Part shown: positions 18,044 through 26,620 of the stretch, in pieces
How the letters are laid out: the number at the start of each line of letters is the position of its first letter
Numbering within the stretch: the stretch's first letter is position 1
Source of the DNA: Sphingomonas psychrolutea
Lineage (GTDB): Bacteria > Pseudomonadota > Alphaproteobacteria > Sphingomonadales > Sphingomonadaceae
DNA: 64,000 bases
NCBI RefSeq assembly: GCF_014636175.1
Contig: NZ_BMDW01000015.1
Span: 30,245 to 94,244 of the forward strand
Direction of reading: 5' to 3'
Notes under the pieces: generated by a model
Databases searched by the model: none
What the model saw: the letters and a program-made list of their open reading frames with translations, nothing else
Told to the model about the DNA's origin: nothing
Program-made: the position numbers and the translations under genes

Positions 18044-20821
18044 GTGATCTACAGAAACGCGATTTCACTCTTAGCCTTGGCCGTCGGGAGCGTGGCCACG
18101 CCGGCGTTCGCGGAAGCGGGCAGCGCCGAACGCACGACGCCTGGCGTTCAGGCTGGCGAACCAGCACCCGTAGCTGCCGATGAGAAAGACACCGAGATCG
18201 TCGTTATCGGCACGCGCCGCACCGATCGATCGGTCACTGAATCGGCATCCCCGATCGATGTGATCAGCGCAGCCGAGCTGGCTGCGCAGCCGGCCGTGAA
18301 TATGCTCGACGCGGTCAGGAACCTCGTTCCGTCCTTCTTCGTCCCGCAAAACACCATTTCCGACGCATCGACCTTCGTGCGCGCGCCGTCGCTGCGTGGC
18401 CTGGGTGCGGATCAAATTCTCGTCATGATCAACGGCAAGCGCTACAATCGTTCGGCGCTCGTCAACGTCTACACTGGTGCCGACACGGCGCTGTCGTTCG
18501 GGTCGCAGGGTGCCGACATCGGCAACATTCCTGCGATCGCGGTTGGTAATTTGCAGGTTCTGCGGGATGGCGCGACCGCGCAATATGGTGCCGACGCGTT
18601 GGCGGGCGTGCTCAACTATTCGATCCGCAAGGACGTCGGCATCGAGGCGCAGGCGCTTTACGGACAGACCTATCGCGGCGACGGCGAAAGCAAGATCTTT
18701 TCGGGATATGGCGGGCTGAAGATCGGCGACCGCGGCTTCGTCAGCGTTGCGGGTGAATATTATGATCAGGGCCAGACCAGCCGTGGCGTGACGCGCGCCA
18801 GCGCGATCACCATCCAGGCGAACAACCCGTCCGTCGCCGTGCCGAACCCGGCGCAGATCTGGGGAACGTCGCCAGGCCATGGCTATAAGCTGTTCGCCAA
18901 TGCGGCGCTCGACGTCGGCGCGCAGAGCCAGATCTATTTCACCGGAAATCTGGCGCACAGCGAGACCAACCAGAGCTTCAACTATCGTCCGTCGCAGACG
19001 AACGGTGGGTTCGTCCGTAGCGATGGCACGACCAACTCAACGGTGACATTGAACCGCAACGGATCGTTCAACCCGATCTTCACGACGGCATGCCCTGCCG
19101 GTAATGCGACCTGCCCGACGGGTGGTTTTGTCAACAGCCCGAACGCGACGTTCGCCAATATCAACAACGGCGCGACGTTCAGCTTTACGAGCATCTATCC
19201 GGGCGGCTTTACCCCGCGCTTCATCGGTAAGGTCGATCAGATCTACGGAACGCTGGGCTTCAAGGGCAAGGCCGACAGCGGCTTTACCTACGACCTGTCG
19301 GGTACGTTGAGCCGCAACTCGCTCGACCTGTCGATGACCAACTCGCTGTCGGCGTCATACGGCCCGCAGAGCCAGACGAGCTTCCAATTTGGCAAGCTGA
19401 TCCAGAGCGAAATCACGTTGAACGCCGATTTCACCTATCCGGTCGAAGTCGGCTTCGACAGCCCGATCGTGCTGGCGGCAGGTTCGGAGTATCGCCGCGA
19501 GCGTTATGAGAAGACGACCGGTGACCTGCAATCCTACGGAGCAGGGCCCTTCGCCTCGCAGCCGCTCTATGACCAGATCGCACCGGGCGTGTATCAGCGC
19601 ACGATCGTCCGCGACGCGGCAGGCGCGCCGGTCCTGCTCAACGGTGCCGTCCAGCCTGTCACCGCGACCCAGTCGCCGGCCGCGAGCGGCTATGGCGGCA
19701 CCAGCCCGAACTTTGCCGGCGTATCGACCCAGAAAAGCTACGCCTTTTACGTCGCTGCCGAAACCGACATCACCAAAGCGCTGACGGTCGGCTTTGCGGG
19801 CCGGTACGAGAATTACAACACCTTCGGCGGCGTCGTCGTGGGCAAGGCCAACGCGCTGTATCGCATTACTGACGCGGTTTCGATCCGCGCGACGGTCGGC
19901 AACGGCTTTCACGCACCGTCGCCCGGCCAGAACAACACGCAGGTCGTCACGACGAACTTCCTCGGCGGCAACCAGGTGCAGACCGGCACCTATCCAACGT
20001 CGAGCGCGATCGCGCAATTCTATGGCGCGGGGCTGCTCAAACCCGAGCGGTCGACCAACTATGGTGCGGGTATCGTGCTGAAGCCGACCAGCGCGCTATC
20101 GCTGACGGTCGATGGCTATATCATCGAGATCAGGAACCGCATCGGCATTTCGCAGAACTTCACGGTGACTCCGGCGAACATCACGGCCCTGCCGTCGCTG
20201 GCGTCGGTGGGTCTCGGCGGTGTGGTGAACTATTTCACCAACGGCTTCGACGTCTCGTCAAAGGGGATCGAGGCGGTGGCGAACTATCGCACCAAGCTGC
20301 TGGGCGGGCCGCTCAACTTCACGCTGGCCTATAGCTACAACAACCTAAAGGCCAAGAACATCAAGCTGACGACCAGCGGACAGCCGCTGGTCAGCCTGCA
20401 GCAACAGTATAATATCGCCAACCTCGCCCCGCGTAACCGCATTACCGCCTCGGCGGGGTGGCAGGTCGATAACTTCACGATCAACGCTCGCGCCAATTAT
20501 TATGGCGAATGGTCTAACGCGTTGGAATACAATTTGCGGGCGCCGCTGCCGACCGACACGACAGCACCGCCGTCGCAGATCTTCAGCGGAAAGACGCTGT
20601 TCGACCTCGACGTCAGCTACACCGTTGCGAAGCATTACACGTTGACCTTGGGCGCGAACAATTTGTTCAACATCTTCCCCGACAAGGTCCAGGCATCGCC
20701 GGTCAACCCGATCTATGCGCTTTCGGGCGGGCTGAACGACGGGCAGGTCTACCCCCGCTCGGGCGGACCGTTCGGCATGAACGGCGGGTTCTATTACGCC
20801 CGCCTCCGCGTCAAATACTAA
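18044..20821 (+). CDS. TonB-dependent outer-membrane receptor
   Basis: A 925-residue receptor. GTG at 18044 is chosen because GGGGGA lies eight bases before it and the product then opens with a signal peptide (VIYRNAISLLALAVGSVATPAFA). A TonB-box-like stretch (TEIVVIGTRR) follows. The plug domain has DAVRNLVPSF, RAPSLRGLGADQILVMINGKR and LRDGATAQYGADALAGVLNY. The rest is a 22-strand barrel with many aromatic-rich strands, ending in the outer-membrane signature YYARLRVKY. Substrate is unknown; no siderophore, sugar-uptake or regulatory gene is adjacent. The long, apparently single-gene promoter region suggests individual regulation. Confidence 0.93.
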   Translation: MIYRNAISLLALAVGSVATPAFAEAGSAERTTPGVQAGEPAPVAADEKDTEIVVIGTRRTDRSVTESASPIDVISAAELAAQPAVNMLDAVRNLVPSFFVPQNTISDASTFVRAPSLRGLGADQILVMINGKRYNRSALVNVYTGADTALSFGSQGADIGNIPAIAVGNLQVLRDGATAQYGADALAGVLNYSIRKDVGIEAQALYGQTYRGDGESKIFSGYGGLKIGDRGFVSVAGEYYDQGQTSRGVTRASAITIQANNPSVAVPNPAQIWGTSPGHGYKLFANAALDVGAQSQIYFTGNLAHSETNQSFNYRPSQTNGGFVRSDGTTNSTVTLNRNGSFNPIFTTACPAGNATCPTGGFVNSPNATFANINNGATFSFTSIYPGGFTPRFIGKVDQIYGTLGFKGKADSGFTYDLSGTLSRNSLDLSMTNSLSASYGPQSQTSFQFGKLIQSEITLNADFTYPVEVGFDSPIVLAAGSEYRRERYEKTTGDLQSYGAGPFASQPLYDQIAPGVYQRTIVRDAAGAPVLLNGAVQPVTATQSPAASGYGGTSPNFAGVSTQKSYAFYVAAETDITKALTVGFAGRYENYNTFGGVVVGKANALYRITDAVSIRATVGNGFHAPSPGQNNTQVVTTNFLGGNQVQTGTYPTSSAIAQFYGAGLLKPERSTNYGAGIVLKPTSALSLTVDGYIIEIRNRIGISQNFTVTPANITALPSLASVGLGGVVNYFTNGFDVSSKGIEAVANYRTKLLGGPLNFTLAYSYNNLKAKNIKLTTSGQPLVSLQQQYNIANLAPRNRITASAGWQVDNFTINARANYYGEWSNALEYNLRAPLPTDTTAPPSQIFSGKTLFDLDVSYTVAKHYTLTLGANNLFNIFPDKVQASPVNPIYALSGGLNDGQVYPRSGGPFGMNGGFYYARLRVKY

Positions 20822-20884
20822 CAGTAGCCGGGGCCGGGGGCAGCAATGCTCCCGGACGGCTGCGCGGTCCGATACGACCGACGT

Positions 20885-20920
20885 AAAAATGGCGGCGGAT
20901 TAGAACATCCGCCGCCATTT
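20885..20920. terminator. Terminator hairpin between the TonB receptor and hspQ
   Basis: A perfect 14-bp stem AAATGGCGGCGGAT / ATCCGCCGCCATTT with loop TAGAAC. On the minus strand it is followed by ATTTTT, so it suits termination of hspQ; on the plus strand the T-run is short. It lies between two convergent stop codons. Confidence 0.8.
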
Positions 20921-20944
20921 ACTCCATTCCGCGATCGGCCGCGA

Positions 20945-21328
20945 TCAATGCCGGTGTTCGCGCCGCAGTGGATATTTGCCGTCTTCATAGTCGCCGAACA
21001 GGCCAGCGATGGCGGGATGGTCGATCGGTTCGTCGCTATCGTCGGGCACCAGATTCTGCTGGCTGACATAAGCGACGTAGCTCGATTCCGTATTCTCGGC
21101 GAGCAGATGGTAGAAGGGCTGGTCCTTAGGCGGACGGAGCTTCTCCGGGATCGCGTCATACCATTCGTCGCTGTTGGCGAAGATCGGGTCGACGTCGAAA
21201 ATGACACCCCGGAAATCGAACATGCGGTGGCGCACGACATCACCGATCGCAAAGCGCGCATGGCTGACGGGCGGCAAGGGAATCTCGGCGGAAAAGGGCG
21301 GAGTCGTGATCGGGGAACGTTGCATCAT
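20945..21328 (-). CDS. hspQ: Heat shock protein HspQ
   Basis: A 127-residue HspQ/YccV-like protein: ARFAIGDVVRHRMFDFRGVIFDVDP, then PFYHLLAENTESSYVAYVSQQNLV. In E. coli HspQ is a specificity factor for Lon protease and binds hemimethylated DNA. The N-terminal about 22 residues are variable; ATG at 21328 or the Met codon just after it could start translation. It stands alone between a terminator and tRNA-Ser. Confidence 0.9.
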   Translation of the reverse strand: MMQRSPITTPPFSAEIPLPPVSHARFAIGDVVRHRMFDFRGVIFDVDPIFANSDEWYDAIPEKLRPPKDQPFYHLLAENTESSYVAYVSQQNLVPDDSDEPIDHPAIAGLFGDYEDGKYPLRREHRH

Positions 21329-21473
21329 GTTAACTTAGGCCTTGTTCGGCGCTGCACAAGAGAATGCTGCGCCCAAACGCTTGCTAGACCGAGAGCAGTG
21401 CGTTAGAGGCCCGCGCTCACCGACCGGTGTCGTTTGGCTGTACCCCCAAAAAAGCGGCATCATAAGACCTCGC

Positions 21474-21563
<90 letters not shown>

Positions 21564-21599
21564 TTTCCTTCTCTCGACGATAAGGCTAAAGCCCGCCGC

Positions 21600-21932
21600 A
21601 TGGCATCTTACAAAGAACCCACCTTCCAGGACCGCGCGGCCCTTTCCGCCGACGCAAAGCAGCGCGCGCTCGAAAAACTGAAGGCCAAGCCTCCGGTCGA
21701 TCCCGCGGTCGCCGCTGCCCGCGCCGCTGCGCGCGAGGCCAAGGAAGCCGCCGAAGCAAAGAAGCGCGAAGAGAAAAAGCTCGCGATCGAGCAGGCACGA
21801 CTCGACAAGCTCGCCAAGGCCGAAGCCGCTGAACAAGCGATCAAGGATGCCGAGCAAGCCGCGGTCCAAGCCGAGATCGACAAGAAGGCGGCGCGCGACG
21901 CGCGCTATGCCGCGCGTAAGGCGAAGCGGTAG
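21600..21932 (+). CDS. DUF6481 family protein (small, Lys/Ala-rich coiled coil)
   Basis: 110 residues beginning MASYKEPTFQDRAALSADAKQ, followed by nearly uninterrupted Ala/Lys/Glu-rich helix (residues 35-110), predicted to be a long charged coiled coil. This small family is typical of sphingomonads and has no known function. It starts 37 bases after tRNA-Ser and could be transcribed with it. A palindromic repeat follows immediately. Confidence 0.8.
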   Translation: MASYKEPTFQDRAALSADAKQRALEKLKAKPPVDPAVAAARAAAREAKEAAEAKKREEKKLAIEQARLDKLAKAEAAEQAIKDAEQAAVQAEIDKKAARDARYAARKAKR

Positions 21933-21942
21933 TACCATAATC

Positions 21943-22047
21943 CGTCACCCCGGCCTTGAGCCGGGGCCCATCGTGGGGCTTGGTCGGACGTAAATGCACT
22001 GGGTGCGTTCGTTGAACCATGGGCCCCGGCCCAAGGCCGGGGTGACG
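21943..22047. repeat. Family B palindromic element (CGTCACCCCGG type)
   Basis: Arms CGTCACCCCGGCCTTGAGCC (continuing GGGGCCCA) and TGGGCCCCGGCCCAAGGCCG (continuing GGGTGACG) enclose about 50 bases. It lies between the convergent DUF6481 and nadE genes and touches the nadE stop region. The core GGGGCCCA is shared with family A but the ends differ. No in-frame copy was found inside genes here. Confidence 0.85.
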
Positions 22048-22049
22048 AA

Positions 22050-24104
22050 TCACGGCAACCCGCGCGCCAGTTCCTCGAGCCAGACCCGCGCCGTTCCGTC
22101 CGACGGTGCCCGCCAGTCGCCGCGCGGGCTGAGCGCCCCGCCGCTTGAGACCTTCGGCCCATTGGGGATCGCCGAGCGTTTGAACTGGCTCGTCGCGAAG
22201 AAGCGCACGAGAAACTTCTCCAGCCAACCGGCGATCGTCGGCAGATCGTACGCCGCCCGCGCCGCCGGCGGGAAATCGCGCGGCCACTGCCCCGCGGTTG
22301 CATCGCGCCAGGCGTGCAGCGCAAGGAAGGCGATCTTCGACGGCGCCATGCCGTGCCGCACGACATGATGCAGGAAGAAATCGTTAAGCGGATACGGCCC
22401 GATCTTCGCTTCAGTGCTCTGGATCGCGCCGTCGGCCCCGGCGGGCACCAGCTCGGGTGAAATCTCGGTGCCAAGAATCGCTTCGAGGATCGCGTCGGTC
22501 TCGCGGTCATATTGGTCGGTGCGGATGCACCAGCGAATCAGGAACTGGATCAGCGTTTTGGGGACGCCGGCGTTCACCGCATAATGGCTCATTTGATCGC
22601 CGACACCGTAGGTGCACCAGCCGAGCGCCAACTCCGACAGGTCACCCGTGCCGACCACCAGCCCGCCGCGCTGATTGGCGAGGCGGAAGAGATAATCGGT
22701 GCGCAAGCCCGCCTGCACATTTTCGAAGGTCACGTCATAGACCGGTTCACCGCTGGCGAACGGGTGACCCATATCGGCGAGCATTTGCGTCGCGGCGGGA
22801 CGAATGTCGATTTCGTCGCCGTCGACGCCGAGCGCGCGCATCAGCGCCCAGGCATTGTCTTTGGTCGCATCGCTCGTCGCGAAACCCGGCATGGTGAAGC
22901 CGAGGATGCGGCTGCGCGGTAGCCCGAGCCGGTCCATCGCCTTGGCCGCGACGATCAGCGCGTGGGTCGAATCGAGCCCGCCCGATACGCCGATCACGAG
23001 CCGCTCGGCATGCGCGGCTTCGAACCGCTTCAAGATACCCTCGACCTGAATGTTGAAAGCCTCGTAGCAATCTTGATCGAGCTTTTCAGGCGTGTCGGGC
23101 ACGAACGGGAAACGGCCTTGTTCGCGCAGCAGGCCGATATCGGCGAAGCTAGGCTGGTGCGTGAAGCTGACCCGGCGGAAACGCTTCTCCGGATCGTCGG
23201 CGAGGCGCGCGGCGTCGTTGAAGGTACCGACCCGCATCCGTTCTTGCGCGATCCGCTCGGCGTCGACATCGGCGAGGACGAGTTTGGACTCGCGCCCGAA
23301 ACGGGTCGATTCGGTGAGCAATTCGCCGAGTTCGTGGATCATGCCCTGGCCGTCCCACGCCAGATCGGTCGTGCTTTCGCCGGGGCCAGCCGCGGAGAAG
23401 ACATAGGCACAGATCGCGCGCGCAGACTGTGCCGCGCACAGCATCGCCCGCTCGCGCGCCTTGCCGACCACGATATTGGAGGCGGAGAGATTGCAGCAGA
23501 TCAGCGCGCCTGCCAGCGCACCCATCGTCGAGGGCGGGGTGGGGGCCCAGAAATCCTCGCAGATTTCGGCGTGGAAGATGAAATGCGGCAAGTCGCTCGC
23601 GGCGAAAATCAGGTCGGTGCCGAAGGGTGCCGTCTGTCCGGCGAGCGTGATCTCGCAGTCGCCGGTCATCCCCGCGCCGCTCGCAAACCAGCGTTTCTCA
23701 TAATATTCGCGGTAATTGGGCAGGAAAATCTTTGGCACCACGCCCAGGATGCGCCCGCGCGCGATCACCACCGCGCAATTGTACAGCCGCCCGTTGCGCG
23801 GCAGCGCCGCCCCCACCAGCAGCACCGGCCGCAGCTTGGCGCTCGCCGCCACCACTGCGCCGATCGCCGCTTCGGTCGCGCGATGCTGCGCGGTCTGCAA
23901 ATGCAGATCGTCGATCGCATAGGACGTGATGTTGAGCTCGGGGAACACTAGCAAGTCCGCACCCCTAGCGTGGCCGTCCTTCGCCAGCGCGATCACCGCC
24001 TCGGCATTGGCGACGGGGTCCCCAACGCTGGCGCGCGGGGTGCAGGCACCGACGCGCACGAAGCCGTGGGTGTGGATCGAATGGAACGGGTGCGGCTTCG
24101 CCAT
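22050..24104 (-). CDS. nadE: Glutamine-dependent NAD(+) synthetase
   Basis: A 684-residue fused enzyme of the long NadE type. The nitrilase-like glutaminase domain (about 10-290) has catalytic Glu56 (FPELNITSY), Lys125 (PKIFLPN) and Cys182 (ICEDFW). The synthetase domain has the PP-loop SGGLDST at 374-380 and the downstream GTGDLSELALGWCTYG motif. It amidates deamido-NAD using ammonia channelled from glutamine. Start ATG 24104. It is divergent from the small ModE-N regulator gene. Confidence 0.96.
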   Translation of the reverse strand: MAKPHPFHSIHTHGFVRVGACTPRASVGDPVANAEAVIALAKDGHARGADLLVFPELNITSYAIDDLHLQTAQHRATEAAIGAVVAASAKLRPVLLVGAALPRNGRLYNCAVVIARGRILGVVPKIFLPNYREYYEKRWFASGAGMTGDCEITLAGQTAPFGTDLIFAASDLPHFIFHAEICEDFWAPTPPSTMGALAGALICCNLSASNIVVGKARERAMLCAAQSARAICAYVFSAAGPGESTTDLAWDGQGMIHELGELLTESTRFGRESKLVLADVDAERIAQERMRVGTFNDAARLADDPEKRFRRVSFTHQPSFADIGLLREQGRFPFVPDTPEKLDQDCYEAFNIQVEGILKRFEAAHAERLVIGVSGGLDSTHALIVAAKAMDRLGLPRSRILGFTMPGFATSDATKDNAWALMRALGVDGDEIDIRPAATQMLADMGHPFASGEPVYDVTFENVQAGLRTDYLFRLANQRGGLVVGTGDLSELALGWCTYGVGDQMSHYAVNAGVPKTLIQFLIRWCIRTDQYDRETDAILEAILGTEISPELVPAGADGAIQSTEAKIGPYPLNDFFLHHVVRHGMAPSKIAFLALHAWRDATAGQWPRDFPPAARAAYDLPTIAGWLEKFLVRFFATSQFKRSAIPNGPKVSSGGALSPRGDWRAPSDGTARVWLEELARGLP

Positions 24105-24170
24105 GTCTGCGACCTAACGCGGTTTGCGCCGCTTTGCCACCTGCCAAGGTTTTGGGCTAGAACCCCGGCC

Positions 24171-24566
24171 ATGCGGGTCGGCAAGCTCAAGATCAAGGCG
24201 CAGCTCTATTGCGGCGACGAACTGGCGATGGGGCCGGGCAAGGCCGATCTGCTCGAGGCGATCGACCGCGCGGGATCGATCTCGGGCGCTGGCCGCGCGA
24301 TGGGGATGAGCTACCGGCGCAGCTGGCTGCTGGTCGACAGCATGAACCGCTGCTGGCAAGAGAAACTGGTCGAGACGGTCGCGGGCGGCGGGCATGGGCG
24401 CGGGGCGTCACTCTCGCCGACGGGGCAGGCGGTGCTGGCGGCGTATCGGCGGCTCGAGGCTGGGCTGGCGGAGGCGGCGAGCGGGGCGGTGTTGGCAGAA
24501 CTCGGCAATTTGCTGCGGGAGGCGCCGCTGCCGCCTACTTCGGCTGGGGTCGGTGAAGTTGCGTAA
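24171..24566 (+). CDS. ModE N-terminal-domain (winged helix) transcriptional regulator
   Basis: 131 residues covering only the LysR-like winged-helix domain of ModE: DLLEAIDRAGSISGAGRAMGMSYRRSWLLVD, then LSPTGQAVLAAYRRLE. The molybdate-binding Mop domains are absent. Such one-domain proteins are annotated as LysR/ModE-type regulators; the effector, if any, is unknown. No molybdate transport gene is nearby. It is divergent from nadE (66-base gap). Confidence 0.85.
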   Translation: MRVGKLKIKAQLYCGDELAMGPGKADLLEAIDRAGSISGAGRAMGMSYRRSWLLVDSMNRCWQEKLVETVAGGGHGRGASLSPTGQAVLAAYRRLEAGLAEAASGAVLAELGNLLREAPLPPTSAGVGEVA

Positions 24567-24594
24567 CTCGCGCTACGCCTGCACTTCCCTCCCT

Positions 24595-24668
24595 TTGTCA
24601 TCTCCGCGAAAGCGGGGACCCATCACGTGCCGCCGGAGCTGGGTCCCCGCTTTCGCGGGGATGACAAA
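24595..24668. repeat. Family C palindromic element (TCATCCCCGCGAAAGCGGGG type)
   Basis: Arms TTTGTCATCTCCGCGAAAGC (continuing GGGGACCCA) and TGGGTCCCCGCTTTCGCGGG (continuing GATGACAAAA) with an 18-base loop form one very long hairpin, T-rich at both ends. It separates the convergent ModE-N and hpnL genes and could terminate both. The same family is inside hpnB. Confidence 0.9.
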
Positions 24669-24691
24669 AAGCGGTGTGCGTCCGTGTGTCC

Positions 24692-25666
24692 TTAAGATAC
24701 CACCCGCCGCGCTTCGCCGACCTGCCACGCCAGCAGCGCCGGGACCGCGATGATAACGTCGCGCGCGCGCTTGAGCAGCGACAGGGCGAGCGCGGTCGCG
24801 GGCGGTAGGCCGACGAGCGGGCCGATTAGCACATAGGCAGCTTCCTGTACGCCGATCGCGCCGGGAATCGCGAAGGCGACGCTGCGCAGCGTGAAGATCA
24901 GCGCTTCGATCATCAGCACCGCCCAGAGCGGCGTGCCCACGCCCATGAAGCGGAGCGCAATCCACGCCCCCGCCGCGCTTGCCAGCCAGGCGGCGAGGTT
25001 GAACAGGAAGGCGGCGATCACGCGTTTCGGCTCGCGGTAGATCAGATCGAGCTGGTCGCGGATCGCATCGGTCATCGCGACCGAACCGGGCAGGATGCGT
25101 GCGCCGAGCTTCCCCGCGAGCGCCAGCACCGGCTTTTGCGCGAAGACGAACAGCGCCATCAGTGCGACCATCGCGACGACCCCGCCGAGCGCGAGCGGCA
25201 CAAGGCCCTGCTGCACCGACTGATCGGTCAGCACCATCAGCAGCACTGCGACCCCGGCCAGCGTGAAGAGCAATTGCGCCGCCATTTCGGTCGTGAGGTC
25301 GGCGATCATCGAAGCGTAGATCACCGGCTGCGGCACGCCGAACGCGGCCAGCGTCCGCGCACCGACGACGAGGCCGCCGAGCTGCGAAAAGGGCAGGATA
25401 TCGGTCGCCGCCTCACGCGTGGTCCGTGCCCAGACGAAGCGTGCGGCGTGCGTGACGGGTTCGCCGGGCGCGACCGAGACCCACGCCATGCCGAGTAACC
25501 CGAGCACGCCGCCTGACCACAGAACGAAGCTCGCCATGCCGACCCAGCCGATCGTCGCCATCGCGGTGGTGACTTGGGCGAGCCCGACGCTGCCGACGGT
25601 TGCGGCGGCGACGGCGAGGCCGATCATGGTCGCGAGCAGCAGCCCGATGTGCGCCGAGCGGTTCAC
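24692..25666 (-). CDS. hpnL: Hopanoid-associated membrane protein HpnL
   Basis: A 324-residue polytopic membrane protein of the lysylphosphatidylglycerol-synthase transmembrane (UPF0104) superfamily with about eight helices. The QLGGLVVGARTLAAFG and AFAIPGAIGVQEAAYVLIGPLVGLP motifs are typical of that fold. In hopanoid loci this gene follows hpnK and is called HpnL; its role is not established (flippase or transport is a guess). It starts with GTG at 25666, overlapping the hpnK stop by 4 bases (GTGA), so translation is coupled. Last gene of the hpnI-J-K-L unit. Confidence 0.88.
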   Translation of the reverse strand: MNRSAHIGLLLATMIGLAVAAATVGSVGLAQVTTAMATIGWVGMASFVLWSGGVLGLLGMAWVSVAPGEPVTHAARFVWARTTREAATDILPFSQLGGLVVGARTLAAFGVPQPVIYASMIADLTTEMAAQLLFTLAGVAVLLMVLTDQSVQQGLVPLALGGVVAMVALMALFVFAQKPVLALAGKLGARILPGSVAMTDAIRDQLDLIYREPKRVIAAFLFNLAAWLASAAGAWIALRFMGVGTPLWAVLMIEALIFTLRSVAFAIPGAIGVQEAAYVLIGPLVGLPPATALALSLLKRARDVIIAVPALLAWQVGEARRVVS

Positions 25667-26484
25667 AGATCGGCGAAGCGCGCGAGGGTGATGCCGCGCT
25701 CCGCCACGATCGCGCGCGCGGCGGGGTCGGTCAGCGCAGCGAGTTCGGCCTCATACTGATAGGTTGGTGCCGATAGCGGGTAATGGCCGGTCGCGGGGTG
25801 GAGGTAGATTTCGTTCACCCCCTCGGGCAGCGTTTCGAGAATGCCGCGCAGGCGTTCCGCGTGCATTGCGCCCGACCAGGCGAGGCCGAAGGTGCGATCG
25901 GGTACTTTCACTCCGGCGGCGCGGGCCGTGCGCTGCACACGGCGCGCGAAGGGCTTGGCGATGTCGAAGCCACTGACCGGCTCGGCCAGCAGCGCGCGTT
26001 GCTCGACCGGTGCGCGCAGCGCCTTCATGCCGTGGCGCAAGCCCACCTTGATCAGGATCGCGGCGATCACCGGGTGCAGATGCATATGCTTATGCGTGTT
26101 GACGTGATCGAGCTGCAGGCCGGTCGCGGCAAACAGCGCGAATTGCGCTTCGATCTCTGCTTCGAGCTGACGCCGCACCGCTGGGCGCGCGACGAGCGCG
26201 AGCGCGACGGGGAGCGATTCGATGCGGAATGCGCCGTGTTCGTCGACCAAGTCCGGAATTTGCTTGGGCGGCAGGGCAGGGGGCGTCTCCGCCAGCGCGA
26301 CGTGCAGGCCCACGCCGAGTATCGGGTTCGCCCGTGCCCGTGCGACCGCGTCTGCCGCCGCCGTGCCCGTTACCATCAGGCTGGTGACGGTTAGGATGCC
26401 CTCACGGTGCGCTTGTTCGACCGCCTCGTTGACTTGGCGCGAGACGCCGAAATCGTCGGCGGTGATGATCGCGGTTTTGCTCAT
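25663..26484 (-). CDS. hpnK: Hopanoid biosynthesis protein HpnK (YdjC-like N-deacetylase)
   Basis: A 273-residue carbohydrate deacetylase of the YdjC/ChbG fold. Metal-binding residues are visible: Asp-Asp in ITADDFGVS near residue 10 and the HVNTHKHMHLHP histidine cluster near residue 130. HpnK removes the acetyl group from N-acetylglucosaminyl bacteriohopanetetrol made by HpnI, giving glucosaminyl-hopanoid. It is cytosolic. A palindromic repeat separates it from hpnJ upstream; hpnL overlaps its end. Confidence 0.92.
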   Translation of the reverse strand: MSKTAIITADDFGVSRQVNEAVEQAHREGILTVTSLMVTGTAAADAVARARANPILGVGLHVALAETPPALPPKQIPDLVDEHGAFRIESLPVALALVARPAVRRQLEAEIEAQFALFAATGLQLDHVNTHKHMHLHPVIAAILIKVGLRHGMKALRAPVEQRALLAEPVSGFDIAKPFARRVQRTARAAGVKVPDRTFGLAWSGAMHAERLRGILETLPEGVNEIYLHPATGHYPLSAPTYQYEAELAALTDPAARAIVAERGITLARFADL

Positions 26485-26485
26485 T

Positions 26486-26614
26486 TCTCCCTCTCCCAGC
26501 TTGCGGGGAGAGGGCAGGGGAGAGGGGGAGTAACGCGGGCGTCGAGGTTGCGCACTGCCCCTCTCCCGACCTCGCTGCGCTCGGCCACCCTCTCCCCTGA
26601 AGGGGAGAGGGAGA
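26486..26614. repeat. Family D palindromic element between hpnJ and hpnK
   Basis: Arms CTCCCTCTCCCAGCTTGCGG ... and the inverse CCTCTCCCCTGAAGGGGAGA (continuing GGGAGAG) enclose about 70 bases, including a second CCCCTCTCCC tract. It splits the otherwise contiguous hpnI-J-K-L transcription unit and leaves only a few bases between itself and both genes. It may cause 3'-end processing or partial attenuation. Confidence 0.82.
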
Positions 26615-26620
26615 GATGCA

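Noticed and set aside
22962..23951. 329-codon plus-strand frame opposite nadE
   Set aside because: No recognisable domain, and nadE covers it with intact catalytic motifs.
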